A DNA stretch of 64,000 nucleotides from Bacillus manliponensis (GTDB taxonomy: Bacteria; Bacillota; Bacilli; Bacillales; Bacillaceae_G), in contig NZ_JOTN01000001.1 in the NCBI RefSeq assembly GCF_000712595.1, forward strand, positions 109,901-173,900, in the 5' to 3' direction. Below the pieces are notes generated by a model. That model was not told the DNA's origin. It saw only the letters and a list, made by a program, of their open reading frames with translations, and made no database searches. Shown piece after piece: positions 54,880-62,708 of the stretch. Both the position numbers and the translations under genes were made by a program. Position 1 is the first letter of the stretch; each line of letters begins with the position of its first letter.

Positions 54880-54892
54880 TGACGTTACGTCA
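54880..54892. promoter_or_regulatory. probable MerR operator
   Basis: TGACGTTACGTCA, a perfect palindrome about one base, 34 bases upstream of the MerR start and between it and the divergent decayed gene. Position and symmetry suit autoregulation by the MerR protein. Confidence 0.55.
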
Positions 54893-54969
54893 CTTTTAAG
54901 GGATTTTTCTGTAAAAATAATAAATAAAAGGTAAGATGATACTAGATTACTAACAGAGGAGAAGATTCT

Positions 54970-55146
54970 ATGAATTCCCGTGAAATCTGCCTTTATTGTA
55001 ACGAAAATAGTTAGTGCATCATTTTCTTCCTAACAGATTTATGGCTATCTCATAATAAAAAATATACATGGAAGCAGGCGTTCATCTGCTTGCTTATTCC
55101 TTATATACTTCTATATTCAGTTGCTTTTACTTCTAGTCTTCTATAA
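54970..55146 (+). pseudogene. small membrane-protein gene with in-frame TAG (possible)
   Basis: A GAGGAGAAG ribosome site precedes ATG 54970. The frame meets TAG after 14 codons (MNSREICLYCNENS), yet stays open for 43 more codons, with a hydrophobic stretch (FICLLIPYILLYSVAFTSSL) before a final TAA. One nonsense mutation would explain this. It is divergent from the MerR gene across the palindromic operator. Alternatively only the 14-residue peptide is made. Family not recognised. Confidence 0.4.
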
Positions 55147-55394
55147 AAAAACCCCTGCTACATGGCAGGGGGGGTACTCATCCTCTTTCATCCGATTCAT
55201 CTTCCACTTCGACCAATTGATTACAAACAAATACATAATTTGTCCAATAACAAAAAGGACAAAAGGTACACCAGGGTTCCCGTTTACAATAAGGTCGTAA
55301 AGCCCCCACACCGCTAAACTAATCCCATAAAATATCCCTAAATATTTAAATGCTTTGATTGATGTCTTTCGTACTCATCTTGCATTTGCACCAT
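55141..55394 (-). pseudogene. small membrane protein with frameshift, partner of Xre gene
   Basis: The gene starts at ATG 55394 with GGGGGAG upstream, 9 bases after the Xre gene. It opens MVQMQDEYE, then stops early. The -1 frame continues with a typical two-helix membrane protein (KAFKYLGIFYGISLAVWGLY, FVLFVIGQIMYLFVINW) and a basic tail. Adding one A to the run in TACGAAAGAC joins the frames as DEYEKTSIKAF, so a single-base deletion is the simplest explanation. The repaired frame runs through the terminator hairpin at 55152-55171, so the original stop was probably also lost near the C run. A sequencing error is possible. Confidence 0.7.
55152..55171 (-). terminator. terminator of Xre operon
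   Basis: CCCCTGC/GCAGGGG stem around a 6-base loop followed by TTTTTTT on the minus strand. Confidence 0.85.
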
Positions 55395-55403
55395 AACTCC
55401 CCC

Positions 55404-55601
55404 TTATTGCAATGTAAAAATGTCTTCTACACTTACTTGAAAATACGTTGCGATTTTTAAGGACAGTTCTAAGCTCGGATTATAGTGATGATTTTCAATC
55501 GCAACAATTGTTTGCCTTGTTACATCCATTGCTTTTGCCATTTCAAGCTGCGTAATTCCTTTTTCTCTTCGTAATTCTTTAATTTTATTTTTCACAGGCA
55601 T
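55404..55601 (-). CDS. Xre-family repressor (short)
   Basis: A 65-residue DNA-binding protein consisting almost only of a Cro/Xre helix-turn-helix (KGITQLEMAKAMDVTRQTIV, then AIENHHYNPSLELSLKIA). Such short regulators, paired with a small membrane protein, are common in Bacilli. I chose ATG 55601 (AAAGG 9 bases upstream) over ATG 55610, which is too close to it. Two identical palindromes over its promoter indicate tight autorepression. Its partner gene downstream is frameshifted. Confidence 0.9.
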   Translation of the reverse strand: MPVKNKIKELRREKGITQLEMAKAMDVTRQTIVAIENHHYNPSLELSLKIATYFQVSVEDIFTLQ

Positions 55602-55613
55602 TTGCTTCATCCT

Positions 55614-55678
55614 TTAAAGTAAAGATATCTTTACTTTAATTGTAAAATTTCTCCTCCACTTAGTAAAGATATCTTTAC
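55614..55678 (-). promoter_or_regulatory. Xre promoter with two perfect palindromic operators
   Basis: Two copies of GTAAAGATATCTTTAC, centred 44 bases (about four helical turns) apart. The left one extends to a 26-bp perfect palindrome (55614-55639); the right one is 55663-55678. Between them lie -35 TTTACT (55662-55667) and, 17 bases on, -10 TACAAT (55639-55644). One operator covers the -35 and the other the start site. Confidence 0.82.
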
Positions 55679-55775
55679 ATAAAAAGAAAATAAGTACGTT
55701 ACACTTCAAGAAAACTCCCTCTCTCAAAATCTTACAATTTATTAATATATAATTAACGCATTCGTAATATTAAAG

Positions 55776-55787
55776 TGGAATATTCCA
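55776..55787 (+). promoter_or_regulatory. palindrome upstream of SLH gene
   Basis: TGGAATATTCCA, a perfect 12-bp palindrome about 90 bases before the SLH gene. It may be an operator. No clear partner is known. Confidence 0.3.
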
Positions 55788-55878
55788 ATGTTGATAGTTT
55801 TATTGCCTTTTATAAGTATTTTATCTATATTAATTTTGATTACTAACAAAGACGTACATAATAGAAGGGGATTTACAC

Positions 55879-56517
55879 ATGAAAACAAAATTATTAAAAG
55901 CGGTTACATCTTTAACAATTATGGGTGGCGTATTACTAAGCACAAATCATTCTACTGTAAAAGCTGAAGAGACAAGCTCTGTTGTCTTTCACGATGTGCC
56001 TCAAACACATTGGTCATATACAGCAATTATGGATTTAGCAAATGCAGGAATTATTGCTGGATATGGAAATGGTGTATTTGGTTTTGGAGATGATGTAACT
56101 CGTGAGCAAGTAGCTCGCTTAATTTATAATGTTTACGGCATCGAAGAGCAAATTGAATATAGCAATCCGTATGGAGATATAAACGAAAATTCCACTATGT
56201 TTATGGAAGAAATTTTAACTTTAACAGAAATTGGCGTATTTAGTGGCGATGAGAATGGAAACTTCCGTCCGAAAGCTTCCTTAACACGTGCAGAAATGGC
56301 ACAAGTTCTTACAAATGCTTTCGATCTTCTTCCACTAGAGCAACACACATTTACTGACGTGCCAACGAACTCATGGGCAAACGACGCGATTAGTGCTGTA
56401 TATTCTTACGGAATTACATCTGGTACTGGAAATGGGAAATTCGAACCTGCTACGAAAGTAACTCGCGAACAGTATGCACAATTTTTACACAATGTATTAA
56501 GTAATATGGAAGAATAA
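55879..56517 (+). CDS. secreted S-layer homology (SLH) domain protein
   Basis: A 212-residue exported protein. A Sec signal peptide (KTKLLKAVTSLTIMGGVLLS, cleavage near VKAEE) is followed by three SLH domains, starting about residues 38 (FHDVPQTHWSYTAIMDLANA), 98 and 158 (FTDVPTNSWANDAISAVYSY). SLH triplets bind pyruvylated secondary wall polymer, so the protein sits on the cell wall. There is no further domain, so it may be an anchor, or decorate the wall by itself. A plain rho-independent terminator follows. Confidence 0.93.
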   Translation: MKTKLLKAVTSLTIMGGVLLSTNHSTVKAEETSSVVFHDVPQTHWSYTAIMDLANAGIIAGYGNGVFGFGDDVTREQVARLIYNVYGIEEQIEYSNPYGDINENSTMFMEEILTLTEIGVFSGDENGNFRPKASLTRAEMAQVLTNAFDLLPLEQHTFTDVPTNSWANDAISAVYSYGITSGTGNGKFEPATKVTREQYAQFLHNVLSNMEE

Positions 56518-56524
56518 AAATAGC

Positions 56525-56553
56525 AAAAGAGCCCTATAGTGAAGGGCTCTTTT
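56525..56553. terminator. bidirectional terminator between SLH and yeiH genes
   Basis: Eleven-bp stem AAAAGAGCCCT and complement around a 7-base loop, with TTTTTC on the plus strand. It serves the two convergent genes. Confidence 0.88.
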
Positions 56554-56558
56554 TCTTC

Positions 56559-57575
56559 TTAAATCAATACCTTAACAAGTATATATCCAAATACCGATAG
56601 CAATACCGATCCTATCACCCCAGCGTAAAACGCCTTCAGTCCAAGCTTACGAAACGTTTGAAATTGTACATTTAAACCAAGCCCAGCCATCGCCATTGCA
56701 AGAAGCATATAAGCAACTGTTACAACAAATTCAGCTACTTCTTCTGACACAATTCCTACCGAATTCAGGGCACTCATTGCTAAAAATCCAAAGATGAACC
56801 ATGGAATCGGAATATCACGCCATGAACTCTTTTTTCCTTCATGACTTGTTCGATGAAACCAAATACCAATTCCAATTGCAACTGGAACGAGAAGAGCAAC
56901 TCGCGTTAACTTCACGATAATCGCAATATCTAGTGCACCGCTTCCGCCAGGCGCTGCCGCTGCGATGACGTGAGCAATTTCGTGTAATGTTGCTCCAGAA
57001 AATACGCCGTATTCATAGGAAGATAAGCCGAAAACGGAATATAAAACCGTATAAAGCAGCGTAAAAATCGTACCTAAAATTGCGATTGTTGCTGCTCCTA
57101 CGGCAATCTCATCATCTTTTGCTTTCACCTGCGGACCAATTGCAACAATTGCTGCCGCTCCGCAAATCGCTGTTCCGCACGCTGTTAACATACCTAACTT
57201 CTTCTCTACCCCAAATGCACGCGTTAACATATACACCGTAACAAGTGTAAAGACAATTACTAACACCGCAATTATTAACACTTTCGGACCAGCCTTTATA
57301 ATATCCGCTATATTTAAGCGCATTCCGAGTAAAATAATACCAAGGCGCAGCAGCTTTTTGCTTGCAAAGTTCGTTCCTATAGTTGCCCCGACTGGAACGC
57401 CAACTGATGCACGCCACGCCATCCCAAGTAAAATTGCGATTACTAACTGTCCCATAATTGCAAAAAACGGCATATATGATATATATTTTGCGATAATAGC
57501 AATGAGCAATGTAATGGATATACCTTGCCCAAAACCGAGACTTTTCTTCTTTTGTAATAAAACCGCCTCTCCCAC
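56559..57575 (-). CDS. yeiH: YeiH/UPF0324 family membrane protein
   Basis: A 338-residue membrane protein with about ten hydrophobic helices. The family-typical helix loops GMRLNIADIIKAG and GTAICGAAAIVAIGP and the segment SGATLHEIAHVIAAA are present. Homologues are predicted anion (sulfate/sulfite-type) transporters, usually next to a LysR gene as here. I chose GTG 57575 with GGAG 9 bases upstream; a TTG at 57581 is closer to the ribosome site. Confidence 0.88.
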   Translation of the reverse strand: MGEAVLLQKKKSLGFGQGISITLLIAIIAKYISYMPFFAIMGQLVIAILLGMAWRASVGVPVGATIGTNFASKKLLRLGIILLGMRLNIADIIKAGPKVLIIAVLVIVFTLVTVYMLTRAFGVEKKLGMLTACGTAICGAAAIVAIGPQVKAKDDEIAVGAATIAILGTIFTLLYTVLYSVFGLSSYEYGVFSGATLHEIAHVIAAAAPGGSGALDIAIIVKLTRVALLVPVAIGIGIWFHRTSHEGKKSSWRDIPIPWFIFGFLAMSALNSVGIVSEEVAEFVVTVAYMLLAMAMAGLGLNVQFQTFRKLGLKAFYAGVIGSVLLSVFGYILVKVLI

Positions 57576-57695
57576 TTTCAATCACTCCAATATTCGTATT
57601 CATACTTTTATTGTAAAAGGGATGTTATCATAAGTTAAATATCAATATACTATCTCAATCATAAGTAAAACTGATGATTAAAAAGGAGCCTCGCT

Positions 57696-58574
57696 ATGAA
57701 TGTCGATCTTTTAAAAATCTTTGTCACTGTTGCTGAACAACAGCATTTCTCACGTGCGGCAGAACTTCTAAACTTATCACAACCTGGCGTTAGCATGCAC
57801 ATTCGTAATTTAGAAAATGAATTTGGAACGACGCTTTTTCACCGCTCGCCCAAGCATGTACAAATGACAGAAGCAGGTAACATTTTATACATTCGTGCAA
57901 AACAAATCCTTAGTCTATATGAAGAAGCAAAAAAAGAAATTAACGAACTTCATAACGTCGTGACGGGGACTCTTCGTATTGGAGCGAGCTTTACAATTGG
58001 TGAATACTTATTACCTAAAATACTTGCCGGCTATGCTAATGAAAATCCGCATGTTGAAGTGCATACCTTTATTTCCAATACCGAAGAAGTGCTGCAAAGT
58101 TTACGATCCAATCAAATTGACATTGGGCTTGTAGAAGGCCAGGTTGTGTATGCCGACGTTAAGGCGGAACCTTTTATGGAAGATGAAATGAAATTAATTT
58201 CTGCATCAAACCACCCACTAACAAAAGGAGAACATTCACTCCAAGATAGAGTATGGGTACTACGTGAAACTGGGTCTGGAACAAGAGCTTACAGCGACCG
58301 CTTTATTCATGATCATCAATTAAAAATGAAACGTCACTTCACTTTTAGTAGTACACAAAGTGTAAAAGAAGCAGTAGCCGCCGGGTTAGGCATCGCAATT
58401 TTATCCGACTGGACAGTGCGAAAAGAATTGCAAGCAGGAGAAATTGTTCACATTCCTTTGCCCCAAAAACTGATCCGTCCTTTTTCCATTGTTCGCGGTA
58501 AATACTACCTCGGATCAAAAGCGATTACAGTCTTTTTAGAACATGTGCAAGCATTTGTAAAAAAAGAAGATTGA
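57696..58574 (+). CDS. LysR-family regulator, divergent to yeiH
   Basis: A 292-residue LysR protein: N-terminal helix-turn-helix (FSRAAELLNLSQPGVSMHIR, about residues 18-37), linker helix, and an effector-binding domain from about 90. Homologues beside yeiH genes (CysL/YeiE type) respond to sulfur or related metabolites. The 120-base divergent gap holds two direct ATCATAAGT copies (57627-57635, 57658-57666) that may be part of its site. An AAAGGAG ribosome site precedes the ATG. Confidence 0.92.
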   Translation: MNVDLLKIFVTVAEQQHFSRAAELLNLSQPGVSMHIRNLENEFGTTLFHRSPKHVQMTEAGNILYIRAKQILSLYEEAKKEINELHNVVTGTLRIGASFTIGEYLLPKILAGYANENPHVEVHTFISNTEEVLQSLRSNQIDIGLVEGQVVYADVKAEPFMEDEMKLISASNHPLTKGEHSLQDRVWVLRETGSGTRAYSDRFIHDHQLKMKRHFTFSSTQSVKEAVAAGLGIAILSDWTVRKELQAGEIVHIPLPQKLIRPFSIVRGKYYLGSKAITVFLEHVQAFVKKED

Positions 58575-58627
58575 CCTTCACATTAATGTAAAGGTTTAAA
58601 ATAGATTAAGAAAGGGGCCAAGTAACA

Positions 58628-58996
58628 GTGCGCATTGGAGAATTAGCAAAACAAACAGGGGTTAGTGAGCGCTCTTTACGTCATTATGAAGAAAAAGGAT
58701 TACTCCCTTCCAAACGGCTCACAAATGGGTACCGTGACTTTGACGAAAGTGCCCTTGAAAAAGTTCAGCTCATTCAAATGTATTTGAGCCTCGGTTTGAA
58801 CTTAGAAGAAACCGCACGCATGATTCATTGTTTAGAAATCAAGCCAGATTTATACGACAATCCATGTACCAGCATTCTGAAACTATATGAAGAAAAATTA
58901 ATCGAAGTAACAAAACAAATCGAATTACTTTCTCATATTCAATCAAATTTACAAAAGCATATCACACTTTTAAATAAGCATACAGAAAGGGATTGA
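58628..58996 (+). CDS. MerR-family regulator
   Basis: A 122-residue MerR protein starting at GTG 58628 (AAAGGGG upstream). The helix-turn-helix is LAKQTGVSERSLRHYEEKGL and the wing GYRDFDES. A dimerisation helix follows, with only a short C-terminal part. One Cys in each of HCLEI and NPCTS might sense redox state, but this is speculative. It is 6 bases from the flavoprotein gene downstream, so it likely regulates that gene. Confidence 0.9.
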   Translation: MRIGELAKQTGVSERSLRHYEEKGLLPSKRLTNGYRDFDESALEKVQLIQMYLSLGLNLEETARMIHCLEIKPDLYDNPCTSILKLYEEKLIEVTKQIELLSHIQSNLQKHITLLNKHTERD

Positions 58997-59002
58997 TACA
59001 AC

Positions 59003-59533
59003 ATGTTCGTTATACACGGTAGTTCTCGCCAAAATGGTAATACAGAAGCACTTACAAAAATGATGACAGAAGGAATCGATGCAGAGCACATTCATTTACG
59101 TGACTACAAAATTGAGCCTGTTAAAGATCAGCGTCACGATGCAGAAGGTTTTCAATTTATCAATGATGACTATGAAAAACTAGTAAAGAAAATGTTAGAG
59201 CATGACACAATTGTGTTTGCAACACCTCTTTACTGGTACGGTATGAGCGGTCATATGAAAGACTTCGTCGATCGCTGGTCACAAAGCTTGCGTGATCCAT
59301 CACTTCGCTTTAAAGAGCGTATGAAAGGCAAAAAGATGTACGTTGTAATCGTTGGTGGCGATAACCCTAAATTGAAAGCTTTGCCGCTTATTCAGCAGTT
59401 CCAATACATCTTTGATTTCGTTGGTACTTCTTTCTCTAACTACATTATCGGATCTGCAAATGCGCCAAATGAAATTGAAAATGATATAGAGGCAAGCGAA
59501 AAAGCGAAACAATTTAACAAATTATTCCGTTAA
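59003..59533 (+). CDS. NAD(P)H-dependent FMN reductase / flavodoxin-fold oxidoreductase
   Basis: A 176-residue flavodoxin-like protein. The FMN phosphate loop is HGSSRQNGNTEAL (residues 4-16), and TPLYWYGMSGHMKDFVDRW is the second FMN contact typical of the NADPH-dependent FMN reductase/iron-sulfur flavoprotein group. It likely reduces FMN, quinones or nitro compounds. It is co-transcribed with the MerR gene in front of it. Confidence 0.9.
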   Translation: MFVIHGSSRQNGNTEALTKMMTEGIDAEHIHLRDYKIEPVKDQRHDAEGFQFINDDYEKLVKKMLEHDTIVFATPLYWYGMSGHMKDFVDRWSQSLRDPSLRFKERMKGKKMYVVIVGGDNPKLKALPLIQQFQYIFDFVGTSFSNYIIGSANAPNEIENDIEASEKAKQFNKLFR

Positions 59534-59699
59534 TTCATTTGACAATTTTTATAAAATAAGCATACAATAAAAGTAACTTATGAAAGGAAGGTACTTTGTC
59601 TAATGATTTTCTAATTCTCTTTTTTATTCATCCATCACACATAGTGAACAAAAATGATGAAAACTAGAAGGGGATTAGTCTGTCCATTTGTCTGTACTT

Positions 59700-59794
59700 T
59701 CCGATGTAAAAATGTGCATCGCTTATTTGCGCACACCATTTTTACATATACGGACGGATCATACCCTCTCTAGTAGAACTAGGGAGGTTTTTTT
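59700..59794 (+). promoter_or_regulatory. attenuator-like leader of ABC-F gene
   Basis: A first hairpin pairs 59705-59714 with 59737-59746 (10 bp, extended by TCCG/CGGA). A second is an intrinsic terminator: CCTCTCTAG, loop TAGAA, CTAGGGAGG (59765-59787), then seven T and directly the ATG. The ribosome site GGGAGG is inside the terminator stem. Such leaders control ABC-F resistance genes (vmlR, vga type) in response to ribosome stalling by antibiotics. A 39-codon frame from ATG 59654 crosses the leader but lacks a good ribosome site. Confidence 0.72.
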
Positions 59795-61429
59795 ATGAAC
59801 ATTTTACATGCACAAAACATTGAGAAGAGCTTTGGTGATCGTACCGTATTTACGTTGCCATCACTTGAAATATACGAAAATGACCGCATCGGTATTGTTG
59901 GCGTAAACGGTGCAGGTAAGTCAACATTGCTTCAAATATTAAGTAAAGAATTAGAACCGGATTGCGGAACTGTTACCCACTATGGATCAGCAGCAATAAT
60001 TCCGCAACTTGGCGAACAAGAAACAGAAGGAGCGTCTTCCTTTGCAAAAGGGACATGGAATGTTAACCACGTAGGCAATGTAATGAGCGGCGGTGAACAT
60101 ATGCGCTTAAAAATCGCAGCAGCACTAGAACAAGACGCATCTATCTTATTTGCTGACGAACCGACAAGCCATTTAGATTTACATGGTCGTGAGCAGTTAG
60201 AGAAGTCATTACAATCCTATAAAGGAGCCATTGTCCTCATTTCACATGACCGTACGCTACTCGACAGCATTTGCACAAAGATTATTGAAATCGAAGACGG
60301 CACTATTCATGAATATAAAGGGAATTACTCACATTACCGGGCACAAAAAGAAAGGGCACGAATAGAACAACAAGGCGAATATGAGAAATATATAAGTGAA
60401 AGAAAGCGACTTGAACAATCCATTATGAAACGCAAACAACAAGCATCTGGAATGATGAGCATTCCAAGCCGATTTGGTTCTGCCGAATCAAAGTTCTTTA
60501 AAATGGCGGCAGCAAACAGTCAAGGCAAAGTGATGAAAGCAGCAAAGACATTGGAAACGCGTCTTGAAAAACTAGAGAAAAAAGAAAAACCAAAAGAAAT
60601 TGTCGGTTCGAAATTTGATGTGCAGTATCATGCGCCGATTCATAGTAAATACGCACTCCATTTTCATAAAACAACAAATAAAATGGGAAAGCGCACACTG
60701 TTTCAACATATTACTGGCAGCATCACACCAGGCAGTAAACTAGCGATTATCGGCAAAAACGGAAGCGGTAAAACGACACTCTTTCGTATGATTTTAGAAA
60801 ACGAGCGTGGCATTCAATTATCAAAAAGCTGTAAAATTGGTTATTTTGAACAAACGTTATCTATTTTACAAACTGAAAAAACAATAATCGAGAACATTAT
60901 GGAGGAGACAAATTACAGCGAAGCTTTCGTTCGGACCGTACTTGCGCGTCTTCTCTTCCGCCGCGAAGATGTGCATAAGCATGTTTCTGTTTTAAGCGGT
61001 GGTGAGCGTATGAAAGTCGCATTAGCAAAGATTTTCCTTGGTGATTACAATATGCTGCTTCTTGATGAACCAACAAACTATTTGGATATCCTCGCACAAG
61101 AAGAACTAGAAGACATGTTAGCAGAGTACCCGGGAACTGTATTATTTGTCAGTCACGACCGTACGTTTATCCGTAACGTCGCTGATCATATTTTACACAT
61201 TGATGAAGATGCGCCAAGAGTCTTTCACGGAAATTACGAACAGTATACAACGAAAACAGAAAAAACTTCTGTCAATCCAGCAGAACAAGAGCTAATGCGC
61301 CTCCAAACAAGGTTAACAGAAGTTATTGGGAGACTCTCAATGCCAAGTAAAAATGACAATGCCGCACTGCTAGAGCAAGAATACGAAAGGTTGCTTCAGG
61401 AAATTCGAACTTATCAGCAGTCTATTTGA
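59795..61429 (+). CDS. ABC-F ribosomal protection protein (Vga/Msr/VmlR-like)
   Basis: A 544-residue protein with two ATP-binding cassettes and no membrane helices: Walker A GVNGAGKSTLLQ (about 36) and GKNGSGKTTLFR (about 325), signatures MSGGEHMRLK and LSGGERMKVA, Walker B FADEPTSHLD and LLDEPTNYLD. A charged linker of about 80 residues between them would reach into the ribosome; its tip sets which drug (lincosamide, streptogramin A, pleuromutilin) is displaced. The attenuator-like leader supports a resistance role rather than housekeeping EttA-like function. The stop TGA touches bcr1-like copy 3. Confidence 0.9.
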   Translation: MNILHAQNIEKSFGDRTVFTLPSLEIYENDRIGIVGVNGAGKSTLLQILSKELEPDCGTVTHYGSAAIIPQLGEQETEGASSFAKGTWNVNHVGNVMSGGEHMRLKIAAALEQDASILFADEPTSHLDLHGREQLEKSLQSYKGAIVLISHDRTLLDSICTKIIEIEDGTIHEYKGNYSHYRAQKERARIEQQGEYEKYISERKRLEQSIMKRKQQASGMMSIPSRFGSAESKFFKMAAANSQGKVMKAAKTLETRLEKLEKKEKPKEIVGSKFDVQYHAPIHSKYALHFHKTTNKMGKRTLFQHITGSITPGSKLAIIGKNGSGKTTLFRMILENERGIQLSKSCKIGYFEQTLSILQTEKTIIENIMEETNYSEAFVRTVLARLLFRREDVHKHVSVLSGGERMKVALAKIFLGDYNMLLLDEPTNYLDILAQEELEDMLAEYPGTVLFVSHDRTFIRNVADHILHIDEDAPRVFHGNYEQYTTKTEKTSVNPAEQELMRLQTRLTEVIGRLSMPSKNDNAALLEQEYERLLQEIRTYQQSI

Positions 61430-61587
61430 TAAAGTGAAACTTCACTAAGTGGGGGTTTTCTTCATCCCCCACTTAGTGTTAGTTGAACCAATCGGGCTTT
61501 TATGGGCTGTTTATCTCCCACCTAAACTTCTTCGCTTCCCTCAAGTTTTGAGGTGGGAGTTTTTACAGCCCGTTAATGCGGGATAAA
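61429..61587 (+). repeat. bcr1-like repeat, copy 3
   Basis: Bounded by ATAAA at 61429-61433 and 61583-61587. The first A is the last base of the ABC-F stop codon. Same orientation as the others. It can fold a GTGGGGG/CCCCCAC hairpin at once after the gene, so it may serve as the ABC-F 3' end. Confidence 0.85.
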
Positions 61588-61644
61588 TTTCGTTTCATTT
61601 CCTAAGAAATATACAAATGACGACATTAAGGGGAGAAATCTATT

Positions 61645-62067
61645 ATGCAGTTACACATTACGAAAGAATTGAATGAACAAGATAAAAATCATGTGAACAA
61701 TAAACTTTATGAATATAACTTAAAGCATTTCCCAAAAGATTTAGGTGGAAGATATAAAGAAATTCAGCTTTTCCTTCGAGATGAAGATGGGAAGGTTCAT
61801 GGGGGTGTACTAGGAGAAATTTGTTGGAACTGGCTAGAAATTCATACTTTCATGCTTGATGAAGATATACGTAAGCTTGGATACGGATCTAAGCTATTAT
61901 TAGAAATAGAGCACATCGCAATCAATAACGATTGTGATTTTATTAAAGTAGATACACTAAGCTTCCAGGCATTAGATTTTTATAAGAAGCACGGTTATGA
62001 ACAATTTGGCGTTCTTGAGAATGTTGGTAGGGATCATAAGCATTATTATTTGAAAAAAGATTTATAA
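61645..62067 (+). CDS. GNAT-family N-acetyltransferase
   Basis: A 140-residue GNAT protein. The acetyl-CoA loop reads RKLGYGSKLLLEIE (about residues 80-93) and the C-terminal helix-strand ALDFYKKHGYEQFGVL is typical. Substrate unknown; short members of this type include small-molecule and aminoglycoside acetyltransferases. AAGGGGAG precedes the ATG. The gene lies between two direct bcr1-like copies, and its TAA stop is part of the ATAAA flank of copy 4. Confidence 0.88.
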   Translation: MQLHITKELNEQDKNHVNNKLYEYNLKHFPKDLGGRYKEIQLFLRDEDGKVHGGVLGEICWNWLEIHTFMLDEDIRKLGYGSKLLLEIEHIAINNDCDFIKVDTLSFQALDFYKKHGYEQFGVLENVGRDHKHYYLKKDL

Positions 62068-62220
62068 AGTGAAACTTCAATCAGTGGGGGTTTTCTCCAT
62101 CCCCACTGATTGTTAGCCCTACCAATCGGGCTTTTACTGGCTGTTAATCTCCCACCTAAACTTCTCTGAACCCTCTAAGTTTTGAGGTGGGAGTCTTACA
62201 GCCAGTTAATGCGGGATAAA
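62064..62220 (+). repeat. bcr1-like repeat, copy 4
   Basis: Bounded by ATAAA at 62064-62068 and 62216-62220, same orientation. It begins inside the last codons of the GNAT gene. With copy 3 it makes a direct repeat around that gene, which could delete by recombination. Confidence 0.85.
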
Positions 62221-62252
62221 AAAATGCTCAGCGTTCATTCGCTGAGCATTTT
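62221..62252. terminator. terminator of ybjQ-type gene
   Basis: Thirteen-bp stem AAAATGCTCAGCG and complement around a 6-base loop with T runs on both sides, 7 bases from the YbjQ stop. Confidence 0.88.
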
Positions 62253-62258
62253 TTATAT

Positions 62259-62573
62259 TTACGATACACGTACCGCTGTACCGCTAACTACAACCATTAA
62301 CATACCATCGCGTACTACTTCATAATCGATATCAATACCGACAATCGCATTGGCACCCTTTTGTTTTGCAACTGTTTTCATTTCTTCCATCGCAATATCG
62401 CGCGCTTCTTTTAATTTTTCTTCGTATGCACCAGAACGCCCACCAACAACATCACGAACAGACGCAAATAAGTCACGTACAATATTTGCTCCCATAATCG
62501 CTTCTCCATTTACGATGTCGATGTACTCTGTTATTTCTTTCCCTTGAATTGTCGAGGTTGTTGTTACAAGCAT
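62259..62573 (-). CDS. YbjQ/UPF0145 family protein
   Basis: A 104-residue protein of the YbjQ (UPF0145) family, once labelled heavy-metal binding. It shows the family pattern: an early Thr-rich strand, [19 protein letters not shown] in the middle, then [14 protein letters not shown] and the final strand. The usual product forms a pentameric ring; its role is unknown. AGGAGG precedes the ATG. Confidence 0.9.
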   Translation of the reverse strand: MLVTTTSTIQGKEITEYIDIVNGEAIMGANIVRDLFASVRDVVGGRSGAYEEKLKEARDIAMEEMKTVAKQKGANAIVGIDIDYEVVRDGMLMVVVSGTAVRVS

Positions 62574-62708
62574 GATTTACTTCCTCCTATGACTTCACTA
62601 TTTGTTTGTACCTATCTCTATAATATACTTTTTTATATAAAAATACTTATGTAATAGCTACTTCACTATTTACTTCTTTCATTTGTCAGATTCCCTTAAC
62701 GCATAATG

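Noticed and set aside
57112-57603. 163-codon minus-strand frame overlapping yeiH in another frame
   Set aside because: The product is rich in Trp, Cys and Arg without pattern, while the overlapping frame is a clean YeiH.
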